64,000 bases of DNA, from assembly GCA_029747015.1 (NCBI GenBank), contig JAKOGI010000449.1, positions 527,638-591,637 of the forward strand, in the 5' to 3' direction. The position numbers and the translations under genes are program-made. The stretch comes from Carnegiea gigantea. Taxonomy: Eukaryota; Streptophyta; Magnoliopsida; Caryophyllales; Cactaceae. The notes beneath the pieces were generated by a model. It searched no databases. It had not been told where the DNA came from and saw only the letters and a list, made by a program, of their open reading frames with translations. Below are positions 34,401 through 47,100 of the stretch, piece by piece. Numbering within the stretch: the first letter of the stretch is position 1; every line of letters begins with the position of its first letter.

Positions 34401-36671
34401 AAAGGATGCTCAATTGAGTACTGGTGATGCTTTGCCAGAGGAGAAAACAAGCGGCTCGGGGCAGGACATTCAGATGGCCCACAACAGCAGCCTTTAAAAT
34501 ATGAGAAGGGTGGCAATGAAAATAGAATGTACCAAAAGGCATTCATCATGAGGGTGAGCATACGTTCATTCTCATCAACGGTGGCACAGCTGAATGAAGC
34601 TCAGACCGAAGCAGTCAGATCAATGAGATTTGCTTCCTTCTTGAAGGTCTACCTTAAGTAAATCCCAAGGAAGTTTTCAAAATGGCTTGTAGACAGCTTT
34701 GATCCCTACTCTACTGCCTTGGTGCTTTCGGATGGGCAAAGGCTTACTTTCACAGCATTTGATGCTTATGTGACCCTGGGTGTGCCTATTGATGGAAGGG
34801 AAATCATAGAGAGCAGCAGGTCTTTAATGAATGAAGACTATGATAAGGTGCATGCTGCCTAGGTCAAGGAATAAAAAATAGAGCACACCCACATACTGGA
34901 CTTCATTCTGACCAAAAAAGACGACGGCGAGAGCTTCAAGAGGAACTTCATCATATACTTGGTGAGATTGCTTTTTCAGTAGGCCGAATAACCGCTATCG
35001 CAACAAGTCCGTCCTCAAATACATCAAGGATATGAATCATATTGCAGCCTTAGACTAGTGCAAGTTTGTAGTGCAGAAGCTCATCACTGGTGTGAGGAAT
35101 TACAAGGAGAGGAAGTCTACGAAAGGGTTGTACTTCTACCGTCTACTCTTCTTCTTGATGGTCAGTTCTACTACACAACAACCTAGCCCTTTCATAAAAT
35201 TGGTAAACAATATGACGAAACACAGTGATCATTTAAAAAAGCAATGCCAGAATGTGTTATTGATCAATAATTAAGCTAATAGTGATCAATAACTTGTTGA
35301 TTAGTGATCAACTATTCATATGTGTGTACATTACCAAAGTGCATGTACTAATAGAATTTTTTTTATTTTGCTCTTTCTGTATTTGCGGATGCTGTACTTG
35401 GACAGGGTTGTTTTCATGGAGAGAACAGTGCAGAGAGAATTTCCAATGATGTTCACTTGGACGAATGATGACATCAAGAGAAGGATAGAAGCCGTGTACA
35501 GGAGCAAAGGTTTTAGGAAAAGTGTTGTCAAACCTCCACTGGATGTTACTCAATGAACGGAGGCTCAGCAGCAATCTCCTCCAGACAACAAGGCGACTGA
35601 AATTAAGGTAGTAAATAAAGCATTCTTGTCTTTTTCTGGTGATCATTACATGTGTCATTAGTCATGTTTTGATTTAATGTAGTGATGGTTTGCATTTCTT
35701 ATTTTAATGTTACTCCTAACACTTCCAATACAGTCCTTCTGTGCATGGTGATTAATAGATGTATTGCTGGTGATCTTTAATAGTAATATCAATGATCAAA
35801 AGTTATGAAATTAGTGACCAGTACAAATCAGATTAGTATGCAGTTAAAGTCGATCTCTCCATTTTTTCAAAGTGTATGTCCCAAAAATAGCATTCGTGAT
35901 CAATAGTAATGTTCTTAGAGATCAAAGTGTATGTGTTTTTGTGAGCAAAATACATCCTGTTGGTGATCAGTAGATATCGTATTTCTGATTACTACTTATG
36001 TGATGAGTGATCAATGGAGATACATGTCAATGATCACCTAACCTAACTTTTTATGCCTGTCTTTGTTTGGATTATCTAAAAAGTGTTGACCACTCATGTT
36101 TTTGGTGATGATTATATATAATAATTAGTGATCACTTCAATTGGTGTTTACTTATTTGATATTTTGATTCACATTCATGTGAATGAAAATCTCAAATAAG
36201 TAAACATTAATTTCGGTGATCACTTATATTACTTATGTTAGTTTTCTCTTCATCAGTTTCCAATTTCACGATTGTGTTAGTATGTGATCAATAGTCATGT
36301 TATTAATGATCAACTAACATATCTATATGTATATATTTTTTTCTTTTTAGTATTTTTTTCCTTTGAAAAATTTAGAAGGATGTAGGCAAGACAGTTTTCG
36401 CTACCAAGGAGTTGGCTTCTACTTAGAAAAATTTTATCAGCATCATAGATTCTATGTCAAGCAAGTACAGGTAGAATAAAGGGCTTGACAGCATACAAGA
36501 TGAAGTAAGGGCGATGTTCACGTCGTTCTGTGATGCTACTGCTACACATGAACAATCCCAACAAGAGGTCAGTGCGGACGGATTGCCTACGATAAGCGAA
36601 TGCCTGAATGCTACAATGAAGGAGGCTGCTGCAGCGCTTCGCACCGCTTATATTATAAGTGATAGTCATTA
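31420..36671 (+). pseudogene. Ulp1-like transposon-type gene, copy A (N-terminal half)
   Basis: Exon 1 (32,097-32,158, 62 nt) starts ATGGCC, has an in-frame TAA at codon 7 and ends in AG before GTAAAA. It matches copy B exon 1 in length and sequence. Exon 2 starts at 32,884 after CAG (AKVASNPDEIGLGAHERRGS), stops at a TGA, and runs into a Lys/Glu-rich linker (33,071-34,490) with repeats of about 40 residues (VDDKEKTDK...SKKTGRSTQK) and a frameshift at 33,313-33,385. The folded domain at 34,549-35,010 has LNEAQTEAVRSMRFASFLK, KWLVDSFDPYS and AYVTLGVPIDGREI, the N-terminal domain of plant Ulp1-like transposon proteins. Then 35,387-35,606 holds YLDRVVFMERTVQREFP. The block 36,377-36,671 has KDVGKTVFATKEL and a coiled-coil-like tail. 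No peptidase exons follow. Several stops make it non-functional. Confidence 0.77.
31475..31637 (+). pseudogene. atpF: Chloroplast atpF fragment in nuclear DNA (NUPT)
   Basis: The frame encodes [20 protein letters not shown], then [20 protein letters not shown] and [10 protein letters not shown]. This is the conserved coiled stalk of chloroplast ATP synthase CF0 subunit I (b subunit) just after its membrane segment, equivalent to about residues 50-105 of a protein of about 184. The upstream membrane part and the rest of the gene are absent, and the frame ends shortly after DQFRVN. It sits in the first intron of Ulp1-like copy A, interrupting alignment with copy B intron 1. Organelle-derived pieces in nuclear DNA are not expected to be expressed. 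The flank 31,638-31,960 also lacks counterpart in copy B and may be further organelle DNA, but I could not identify it. Confidence 0.88.
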
Positions 36672-37759
36672 ATAACAATAGACATGTTACACTGATGATA
36701 ATGTATGAGTTAAAAATGCACAGAATATCTGGTGTTAGTGATAAGTAATATTCCTGCTAATAGATGTATATTCTAGTGATCTTTATAAGTAATATTAGTG
36801 ATCAAAAGTTATGGAATTAGTGATCAGTACAACTCAGACTAGTATGTAGTTGAACTCAATCTCTCCTTTTTTCCCTCCATTGGTTAGAGTTTAGTTTTTG
36901 TGTGGAACAGTCATATTATTACTTATCTAAAAGCATAAAATTTAGTTCAGCCAGTGCTTATAATTCTATGCATATAAATTCGACGATCAATAAGAATGTT
37001 GTTAGTGATTAATAAGAATCTAGTGATCACCAAATAAACAATGATATGTGTGCTCACTAATGTTGTATCTACTGATCACTAATCTTATATTTGTTGATCA
37101 ATAGATATGTATTTTATAATGATCACCATATTGGAAGGGATTAGATCCTAAGATACTGCTAAAAAAATCATTGAACACTGAGTCAGTTGATCACTAGTCT
37201 AGAACTAATGGATCACAAAACGCATGTCTACTGATCACCAAATAAACAGAGAGATAGTTCTATGCTGTTAAGAAGGAGTAACATCTGTGATCACTAATCT
37301 TGTGCCTATTGATCACCAACAACATGCCTATTAATAACTGAAATTACATGTATAAAATTATAAGCACTGATTGGACCAGTAAACAATATTATAAAAGGAG
37401 ATAATTCTATGCTGTTAGGAAGGAGTAACATCAGTGATCACTAATTTTATGCCTATTGATCACTAACATCACGCCTATTGATCACCCAAATTACATGCAT
37501 ATAATTATAAGCATAGGCTAAACTGGTAAACAATATTAAAATTAGTGGTCACTCATTTTATGTTTATAGATCACTAATACCTTTGGCCTAAATATATGTG
37601 TGTTACACAAAGGAGAATGCAAAACAACTTAGAAAGGGGCTCATGTCCCTAGGAAAAGGGGGAAAGTTGTCATTAAAATTGCGAATAAGTACATGACCAC
37701 ACCACAAAAGGAAAAGAACTGCAAAGAAAAAAGAAGTGAGATGCAAAAGAGCGCTATGC
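36672..37759. repeat. Spacer of TGATCA-type repeats after copy A, with inverted modules
   Basis: No coding sequence. Motif orientation changes here: before about 37,135 most copies read TTAGTGATCA, whereas 37,170-37,580 mainly reads TGATCACTAAT. A module containing AATTATAAGCACTG and CCAGTAAACAATATTATAAA occurs at 37,341-37,400, and again in part at 37,488-37,540. It appears inverted at about 38,706-38,765. The 15-mer GGGATTAGATCCTAA at 37,138-37,152 is repeated inverted at 38,413-38,427. Confidence 0.7.
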
Positions 37760-38213
37760 CTATTCCTCATCACTCGAAGGGGGAGGGGCATCGCTCAGCT
37801 TCGAGTCCTCTTCGAGGCTGCCCGCCGGCGTAGGCTTGGCGATCAGGTCGATGGGATGGGGAGTCTGAGCTCTCTGGAGCCTTTCCTCAATTCCCCACAG
37901 CCAGGACTCAATAACAGCCCAGTTCAGACCTCACAGGACCGACATCATGGCGTCGTCCATGGCCCTGCACGAGAGTCCCAGCTCTGTAGCATCATTGAGC
38001 GCCATGGCATAAAAAATGGCATGCGTCATCTCAGGAATGGAGGAGTTGTGAGCGCACTCTGCTGCCACGCGAAGGTCGACGTTAGGGCAAAGACCGTGGT
38101 GTTCTTAGGAAGTAGACTAGGTCAGAGAGAAGAGGATTCCCTTAAAGACCACAAGAAGTTTTCCCTAACATACTCTGCCGCCAGCTCGATAGTGAGGAAG
38201 TTGTTAAACATGA
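37760..38213 (-). pseudogene. Small unknown plant ORF family, copy 2
   Basis: The start ATG is at 38,213-38,211 (MFNNFLTIELAAEYVRENF), preceded on the minus strand by a GA-rich leader and, at about 38,317-38,325, a TATAAAG-like box. After a frameshift the frame gives MTHAIFYAMALNDATELGLS, RAMDDAMMSVL, a stop, NWAVIESWLWGIEERLQ and a Ser/Glu-rich end SDEE with TAG at 37,762-37,760. Length is about 150 codons. It aligns by eye with 23,470-23,930 (ELAAEYV/EIANHMW, FYAMAL/FYAMVA). No function is known to me. The long plus-strand frame at 37,736-38,287 is its antisense shadow. The gene lies within the spacer between Ulp1-like copies A and B and was probably brought in by an insertion whose ends I could not define. 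Confidence 0.55.
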
Positions 38214-39399
38214 TGGGTCTTCTCTCTCTCTCTCTCTCTCTCCCTCTCTCTCTCTCTCTCACTACAAAAGTTGAGAGGATTAGTTAAGCGGTGCTCCCCA
38301 AAGGATTTTACCCCACCTTTATAGAAGGAGTTGGGCATGCCAAAGGGCAGCACACCTCACGAAGAGGCAGCAAAATAAGCAAGCGTTCACTTTCTTTTTT
38401 TTTGGTATTTTGTTAGGATCTAATCCCTTACAACATAAAGCAATAAGTGGTCATGAGATCGTTACTGTCAATGGCGTTAGCCCTAGTGATTTTTCGGCTG
38501 TAAGGGATCATTCAACTTTGATAATGTTTACTGTTGAGTTTGTACATAAGCATAAATTTTAGTTTTTGTGTGGAATAGACATGTTATTACTCATTTATAA
38601 GCATAAATTTTAGTTTTGTTGTGGAACTCAATCTCTCCTTTTTTCCTTCAACAAGTTTAAATTTTCTAAGCAACAGACATATTGCTAGTTATCTATAAGC
38701 ATAAAATTATTCATAAAATTTTATAATATTGTTTACTGGTTCACCCAGTGCTTATAATTCCATTCATGTAAATTTGATGATCAACAAGAATGTTTTTAGT
38801 GATCAATAAGCATCAAATTAGTGATCACTAATAATAATATGTAGTGATAAATAAGCAAAAGATAAGTGATCACTAGGAATAATATTAGTGACCACTCATA
38901 CATCACTCACTGATCATTCTGAGACATCCACTCGGTGATCACTACATGTATCTTTGGTGATCAAATAGAACAACATCAATGATTAATTCATGGAGCCATC
39001 AGATACTGGTAGAACTTCACAGAAATGGGTTGCTTCTAATAGGGTGATCAGCAGTAAACAGTGTAGTGATCAAATAGAGTAATAATAGTGATCAAAGCAT
39101 ACCTCGTTAATGATCAAATTTCCAATCAACTATACCTATGATTCAAGCTATATACAATGCATTTTCTTTGTAGTGAATATTTTCATCTTTTAGTCCTGTA
39201 TGAAGCAAAGAGGGGAAAAAAAAAATAACCCCAATTGAATTTTTTCAAAACTCATTGTGAATATTTTCTTTATTACATGGTAGGTAACCAACCAACTCTA
39301 TTTATATAACCGCCTAAATAATGCGAAACAAAGAACAAAATAAACACAGGAGTCTAAAAAAAGAGTGCATAATGATTGTTTAAAACTTTTCTAAGAGAC
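38214..39399. other. Spacer between small ORF and copy B leader
   Basis: This holds a (CT)n run at 38,221-38,260 (the leader of the minus-strand small ORF) and then TGATCA-type repeats at 38,770-39,120. A block at 38,520-38,830 resembles 36,840-37,030 (shared AACTCAATCTCTCCTTTTTT, TTTAGTTTTTGTGTGGAA and CCAGTGCTTATAATTC). No gene is visible. Confidence 0.6.
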
Positions 39400-40479
39400 T
39401 CTTTAGTTTCTTAGCCCCGTGTCTTACTGTGCTATTCTCTCCCTCTCCCTTACTATCTCTGTCTATCTCGTACTATCTCTATCTCTCTCCCAAGAGACTC
39501 TCTCTTACACTTTGAATTTGAAAATCAAACCAGCATTCTTGAAATCTTTCAACTTCTCAGGATCATTTCTGCATTTCTAAAGTGAAAGTCTTGAGTTTTT
39601 CTATGTGCCATTCTATGTCTGTTGATTTTTAGTACATTCGGTTTGTTTTTATACATTTTTCTTCGATTTTTACACAATCTTTGGTTAATTTGTGCATTTA
39701 CATTCAAAATATGCTCTCACACTCACTTGTTAAACTTGAAGTCTACTTTTGAACTTACAAAGGTGTGGTCTGGTTCATAGAAATGTACTTAGTGTGGCAT
39801 TGATCTTTTACTTAAGAACCTTCTTTTTTCAGCATTTAATTTATTATTCTAATAATATTGTCCAATTGCATGAAGTTTATTGATATAGTGTTTTTTTGAA
39901 GGAGTTATTTTGTCAAATCTTCCGGTTTGACATACATTTGCTTTTTGTCTAGGGCTTTATGCTGAGAAACCATGGCTACAAACAAAGTCCGAGAAACAAG
40001 CAATGGAAATGGAGAGCGATCACCTTCAAAGAGGTAAAAAATGCGATTCAAACGTTAAGTGAGTATTTATAGATTACACGCATAATTTCTTATCAATCGT
40101 TGCATAATTAGTGATCATTCGGTACAACATTTATGATCGGTTTGCATATGTGTTTCATTATTGATGAATCTTGGCACATTGTTTCACAAAAAATCGATTT
40201 CTCAGAGACTTTAAATGTTTCCTGCAAAAAAATGTGGAAAAACTATCCAGTAACTGTTTTTCATACTGTCTGTGTAGTTTATGATTGTTAGAAATGTAAT
40301 TAGTGATCATTAGATATCATCTTAATAATCCTTTTGGAAATGTGTTTATCTCGTGAGGATTTTCTAAGAGAATCTTTCATACCAAATGATTTTCCTAAAC
40401 TGATTAACTATTTTCCTGCAAAATGTATTTTCCAAAACCTTGGGTGAATTTTTTTTCACATTACATGTTCAGTTTTATG

Positions 40480-40800
40480 AGCAATACCTTGTTGGTGATC
40501 AATAAAGGTATGATTGGTGATCATTAGTGTTATCATTAGTGATCAGTAGTGTTCTTATTGGTATCTTGGTAATTAGTAGTGTTCTTGTTGGTGATCAGTA
40601 TAGTGTTGATTGGTGATCAATAGTGCTCTTGTTGGTGATCAGTAGTGTTCTTATTGGTGATCAGTATAGTTATAATTGGTAATCAGTAGTTATGATTGGT
40701 GATCTGCTAACAACGTGTTGATTGGTGATTAGTAGTGTTGTTGTTGGTGATCAGTAGAGCAATGATTGCTGATTAGTAGTGTCTGTGATCAATAGATGTA
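40480..40800 (+). repeat. Minisatellite-like array of TTGGTGATCAGTAGTG units
   Basis: About ten imperfect units, 20-30 bp each, read TTGGTGATCAGTAGTG with variable spacers such as TTCTTG or TTGATT. It is the most regular part of the TGATCA field and lies in the intron between exons 1 and 2 of copy B. Confidence 0.85.
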
Positions 40801-40955
40801 TGCTTTTTTTGCCATAAATACACACAAACATAGTACATATAATAAGCAGCTCCCTTTATCATGAGTTTAGTATTTCCGATGTATGAAGTTATGATTGCTG
40901 GTCATTTGAACTATGATTATTGATGCATTACATTACATAAGTTCATTGAAGTATG

Positions 40956-41114
<159 letters not shown>

Positions 41115-44100
41115 AACATATATTTGTTTTATATGTATGTTGGATACATAAATTTCTGGCTTTACTACAGGTCTCAAAATGATCCTAATAAGCGATAAAT
41201 TTTTGAAATAATAAAAAATATCTTTGAAGACGTTATAACTTTAAGTCTATCCAGCAAAGAATTAGAAAGATACTGCTTATACTAACTTGCCTTTTTCTAT
41301 ATTGACGATTTTCTATTTAGCAAAGAAATCAAAAGGAACACATTCTAATTACAGTACAACTTTAAAATTTGCACACTAACTTTCCTTTTGTATTTTGCAG
41401 TCCTAATGTCCCTTTGGATTCAAAACAAAGTGAGATACCGGATGATGAAAGAAGAGGATCTACTTAAAAAAGGTAGCAGCAGTGCTGGTGAAGGAAAAAA
41501 GCGTCGTTTCTAAGTGTTTTCCTGGAAAATCAGAAGTGTTGATGATGATCCAAACAAATCTGATGAACATGACTATTTGCACGATAACAAGGAATCAAAA
41601 GATCAGTCCCCGGCTGATAAACAATAAGAAAAGAAAGGCATAAGTTATGCAAATCTTAAAAGCAGTGCAACACTGGAGAAGCTTCCACAGAAGAACATCT
41701 CTCTTAAGAACCCACTGAAAAGCCCAAAAAGAAGAAGAAGGCTAACAAGAAATTGAAGACTGACAGCAATAGTAATGAAGAGCTCAGCTCTAAAAGGCAT
41801 GCTGCACATGACAAGCAAACAGAGAAAGAAAAAGGAAAAAGAAGAACTTCACAACCAACCTGTGTATAAAGTTGCTGAAAAGAGGAAGCCCAGCAAAGAC
41901 CTCGCTGATAAGCCTTTAAGCAAGAATGTAAAAAGGGACAAATTTCCACTGGAATCGAGAAACGATGAGGAGCCTACACGAAAAAGTGTAGAAAAAGGTG
42001 AGGACAACAAGAAGACCAGAGAGCAAATCACTGCTAAGAACGCCCCACGTGATGATGAAGGGCGTCAAAAATCTGCTAAGAAGAGCGAACACAAAGAGAA
42101 ACATCTTCAAAAAGCCCCCACCAAACTGGAGAACAAGGAGAAGGGGGAGAAGGCAAAATAACCAAAAAAGCACGCGCTAAAGGAAAAGCCAGTAAATAAC
42201 GAACAATCAGACATGATGCAGCAGTTATCGAACGCTGTAGTACGGAATGGCCACGTATCTAATGTGGAACCTTCCAAATGCTCCGAATGCTACAGTACAG
42301 AATGGCCACGTATCTGATGTGGAACCTTCCAAATGCTCGGATTCAGAAGAAAATAATCCGCCTTATGAGTGCGGAGAGGTCGATCATGAGAACGAGTAGA
42401 TAGAGGCAAAAGAAGATGTCACCATTCATCAACCTGTAAAACCCGCCCGAAAGAGGAACAAGCCCTCATTACAGTCTAAAGGTGAAAGTGCTACTTTGGT
42501 GCTGGTGAAAGCAACTAGCTAAGGGAAGGAGCTTCAGATTGTGCAGGAAGAGTGGGCTTTAAAATTTGAGGAGGGTGCATGTGAAAAGAGAACGTAACAA
42601 AAGGCATTCATTACGAGAATGTCTACGCATTCATTCTCATGTCCAGTGGCACTTCTCAATGAAGCTCAGACTAAGGCGGTTAGATCAATGAGGTTTGCTT
42701 CCTTCTTGAAAGATGATTTGAAGCATATCCCAGGGAAGTCTTCCAAGTGGCTGGTGGAGAGCTTTGATCCATACGCTGTGTGCTTCAGACTTCTAGATGG
42801 GCAGAAGTTTCCGATCATAGCATTCAATGTGTATGTGACCCTTGGTGTCCCTTTGGGGGGAATAGAAATCATCAAAATCACCAAGTCTTCGATGAACGAA
42901 GAGTATAATGAGGTGCATGTCGTATGGCTCAAGGAATGGAAACTCTAAAAGAATGCCCCGGAACTCACTTGAATGCCAGAGTTCATTTTGGTCGAAAAAG
43001 ACAGGGGCAAGAGCTTCAAGAGGAACTTCATCATATACTTGGTGAACTTCTTTTTCAGCAGACCGAAGAACCGCTGCTGCAATTCATACTGGATAAGCTG
43101 ATCAATAGTGTCAGGCACTATAAGGAGAGTACGGTTGCAAAAGGGGTATATTGCGACGGTCCACTATTCCTCTTGATGGCCAGTTCTCCTATTCAGCAAT
43201 GCAGCCATTGGTCAAACTTGTGATCAATGTAAGCAAACACAGTGATCATGTTAAAAAAAATATATATATTCCTTAGTGATCAATAGTTAAATGACTAGGG
43301 ATCAATAACTTGTGCTTAGCTGATCAATAAGTTATGCATCAGTGATCAAATGTAGATACCTGTGTAAGTAACCTAATTCCTTATACTAAGTATTTATTTG
43401 ATGTTTTTGTATTTATAGATGTTATACTTAGACAGGGTTCTCTTCATGAAGAAAAGAGTAAAGAGACAATTCCCTACAATATCTACATAGACTAATGAGC
43501 ACATCAAGAAAAGGACGAGGACCGGAGCCATGGTTTTGGGAGAGGCACTGTTGAACCTCACCTGAATGTGCCACACCCAACAATGTATGAGCAGCATCCT
43601 GCTGAAGACATCATGAGCTCTCAAATTCAGGCAGTAAGCAAAACATGCTTACCTTTGTTGCAAATTATTTGAGAAACCCTCGTTGCTGATCAATACAGAT
43701 CCAATTAGTGATCTCTTTACTTAAATTAGGTAATCATTTTGGAATAGAATCCTTCTGTGCAATGTGATCAATAGAAGCAATATTGGTAATTGACAGCTGC
43801 CCAATTAGTGATCAAAAGCTGCCTAAATAGTGGTCATTTTAGAATGGAGTCTTTTTCCCCCTGTTGCATAATTCAGAGCTTGTCTAGTAATTGAACATTA
43901 ATGTTGTGATTGGTTATCAAATGGGCATAGTGCTAGTGATAAGTTAGATACATCTTTCATTCTTTTTACACAATGCTTAAAGTCTAATATGCTAAGATAT
44001 TTATTTTTCAAAAAATATAGAAAGCCATGGGAAGGAGGTTGTTGGTAAGGAGACAGTCGAGGAAGCATTTGATTTCCCACAATCACCAGAGGCTCAAATT

Positions 44101-45798
44101 AAAGATGCTGAAGAAACATAGAAGACAGAATTTCAGGTAATGAATAACCCCTTTATGCCCATTGCTTAGAGTTTCGTCGTTGTGTGTGAATGGCATTCAG
44201 TAGTGTATGGTGATCAATACTTGTGTGATCATTGATTGAATATAGATGGAGATTACTGATCAGCCCTAATTTAACTTGAATTTCTGTCTTTGTATGGATT
44301 ATGTACTGACTGATTAGTAATCATTGTTTTAGTGATCATTGCCAATAATATTAGTGATCACTGAAAATCAGTGTCTACTTATTTTATTTTTTGGTTGACG
44401 TTTATTAATATTGTGTATAGTAATGACTATAGATTGATAATTGGCATAAGATTGGTGATCAGATTACTTATTGCTCGAACATTGCTTGTATTTGGACTGC
44501 TCTTTGGTTCGTGATCACTAGAGATGTTATCTGTGATCAGTTGGCATAAGATTGGTTTTGAATTTTCTTTTCAACATTACTTCTATTTTTAGTCATTCTT
44601 TCATTGGTGATCATTAGAGATACTATTTATGATCCATTTGCATATGATTTGTGATCATGTTACTTAATGTTTACATTTTTTGTCGTAACTGCTTCTATTT
44701 TAGGTCATCTTTGAGTTGTAATCAGTGCTCATATTATCAATGATCAAAAGTGATGCTTTTAGGGATAGGTTTTCTATTTACCACTTTTACAATTCGATGA
44801 TTGTTTAGTGAGTGAGTGATCAACAAGCACGCTGTAACTAATCAACCAACATATGTATTATTTTTTTTAAAAAAATTACAGAAAGATGTTGACAAAGCCA
44901 TTTCTGCCATGAAACAATTGGAGTTGGCTTGCAGAAACTTCACAGCCATCATGGATTGCATGTGCAATAAGTACGGTGAGAGTGAAGAGCTTCAGAAGAT
45001 ACGGGACAAAGCGAGGGAAATGTTCGTCTCATTCTACGATGCTGCTGCTCAAATATCTCAGAGAGAAGCTTAGGGTTTCAACACTGATGTTATGAAGGAC
45101 GCTGTTGCAGACCTTCAGAGTGCTCATGTAGAGTTTCAAAATCTTCAATTGAAATAGAAAGGAAACAACGACCTCTGTGCTTCTTCATTCAGCCCCACAC
45201 TTCCACTTGACAAACCAGATGGTGAAGCTGAAATTCCAGGAGACACATTGCTTTCCGATTCTAGCATCATTATTGAAAAGGAAGAGCAACGTGAGGATGT
45301 GGTGCTGGATCAGCCAAAGAGCATTATGAAGAAGAATGATAGCATCTCGTCATACAGTCTAGGCTAGGACTAAGTCAGCCGGACAACCAAAGTCCAGTCC
45401 CTCAGACCACCTTTGTGCCTGATCTAAGCACTGCTGGGGTTAATGAAGATGATGGTATTGAAGATGACGATGACGGTGCTCCATTGAGATTCCCATTGAA
45501 GAATACTTCTCAGGTGAACTGTGAGCTCAATATAAAGAAAGCAGCTAAGAAAAAGCCCAAAGAAGGTGACAAGCCTTCTTCTAAAAAGGGTGAGGTTAGG
45601 AAGCAGAGCATCAAGATTAAAAAGTCAACCCTACAGTAGCAGACAACTGGCTTAAAAGAACCATCGCCTCAGAATGCCAAAGAGCCAGCAGAACAGAGCA
45701 AAGAAGCATTGTCATTAGAGGCTGAGCGTAAGCAACCCAAGGCCGAGAAAACTGACAGTGGTCCAGCAGCTAGATATGGGGCTGGAAAACAGACCAAG

Positions 45799-47053
45799 TG
45801 ATAAGTGATTAATGTGTACATCATTTTAAGGCTATTTTGTGTCAATTTTTAGGAGAATTATGTGCTTATTATTATTATTTACACTCCTATTCTCGATTTA
45901 TGTTTGGGTATAGTTATTTGATGTGATTTGTAGGCTTTTGAGTTGTTTTACCCATCATTTGACCATAAATAGATGTATTTTGACCTCCCTCACGGACGTC
46001 CATGAGTTACTATGCCCGTAGAGCAAGAAAAAAGCAGAAATCTAGTCCAGCTCAGACCACGGTCGGAGCGTGGTGAGCCTTTTTATCTTCCTTTGGCTGT
46101 GTGGCCGAAATCAAGCAAGCTCTCCTATAAATAGCCTCATTCTACAGCAGTATAAAGAGCATTTCTTAGACTCAAAAGCATTAGATTAGAGTTTAGTTTA
46201 GTTTTCTTTCCTTCTCAAATTTTGTTGTTTTCTAGTTTGATTTTTAGTTTTGGTGAGAAATCTTAAGTGTATGTGTTTGGTTTTTGAGGCGGTTTGAAGC
46301 CCTTGGTTGAAGGCCATATCAGTCAAGCCTTTCTCTTAGATTTCATCGGATTGTTGGTTAGTTTTGTTTATTTCTTAATCATGTCTGAGCAGTTTTCTTT
46401 TGTATAGGGATTTAGTAGTTTTTATAAGTATTATTGGATCATGCTTTAGTTTAAAGAATTGTGCTTATTTTCATGATTGGTTTGATCTCGTTCTATCAAG
46501 TGCTTAATATGTTGTGAGTAGATTTTTGGTCGAAATTTGCTTGCTTACTTGAATCAAACGAATGAAAAACTAAAAGGTAACATTTGGATGTTGGACTGCT
46601 CGATTAAACCTAGCGTTGAGTCATCTCGAAAGAGAGATTTGTATGTTAAGAGGACTAGTGAGTAATCGAATATATTGAACTTGAATTAAGGCAAATTAGT
46701 TTGAACGAAAGACTTTTGCTTAGTTTAGGCAAATTTGATTGATTTCGAAAGAATAGATCAAATTTCTGGATAGATTACAATTCCTTGAGATTAACCAGTT
46801 AGAGAAACGCACATGTTAATCATTTTGATCCAGTACTCTTTCATAACTACGAATTCCTAGCCATATTTTCTCTTTGATTGATTTAGAATAGTGAAGTAGA
46901 AGTTGTTCAAATCAACAGCAATTGAATTAGAATTTTACTTAGCACATTCTGACGGACAAGACTCAGTAAGTTACATTAGTCGCTGAGAAATGATATCTTT
47001 ATCTATACTATAGCTACTCGTGCACTTGCGATGTTAGTAGTTCGTCTCAATCT
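45799..47053 (+). repeat. 5' LTR of Athila-like element
   Basis: The sequence matches 60,035-61,348 closely from TGATAAGTG to GTTAGTAGTTMGTCTCAATC. A TATA box, TATAAATAG, is at 46,126-46,134, inside the shared block CTCCTATAAATAGCCTCATTC; transcription would begin a few tens of bp downstream. The terminal CA is mutated (ends ...AATCT). Confidence 0.94.
46126..46134 (+). promoter_or_regulatory. TATA box of 5' LTR
   Basis: TATAAATAG, conserved at the same place in the other LTR (60,365-60,373). It is the probable core promoter for element RNA. Confidence 0.7.
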
Positions 47054-47059
47054 AATTTT

Positions 47060-47077
47060 TAGTGCTGTTGTCGGGAA
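47060..47077 (+). promoter_or_regulatory. Primer binding site, tRNA-Asp type
   Basis: TAGTGCTGTTGTCGGGAA resembles the Athila primer site TGGCGCCGTTGCCGGGGA, complementary to tRNA-Asp. There are several C-to-T and G-to-A changes, as expected from decay of methylated cytosines. It lies 6 bp after the LTR end. Confidence 0.85.
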
Positions 47078-47100
47078 CTAACTTGTTAACTATTGAGAGA

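Noticed and set aside
37736..38287. 183-codon plus-strand open frame
   Set aside because: It is antisense to the small minus-strand ORF, whose translation shows family words (MTHAIFYAM, ESWLWGIEE). The plus-strand product has no motif and ends in a CT-repeat.
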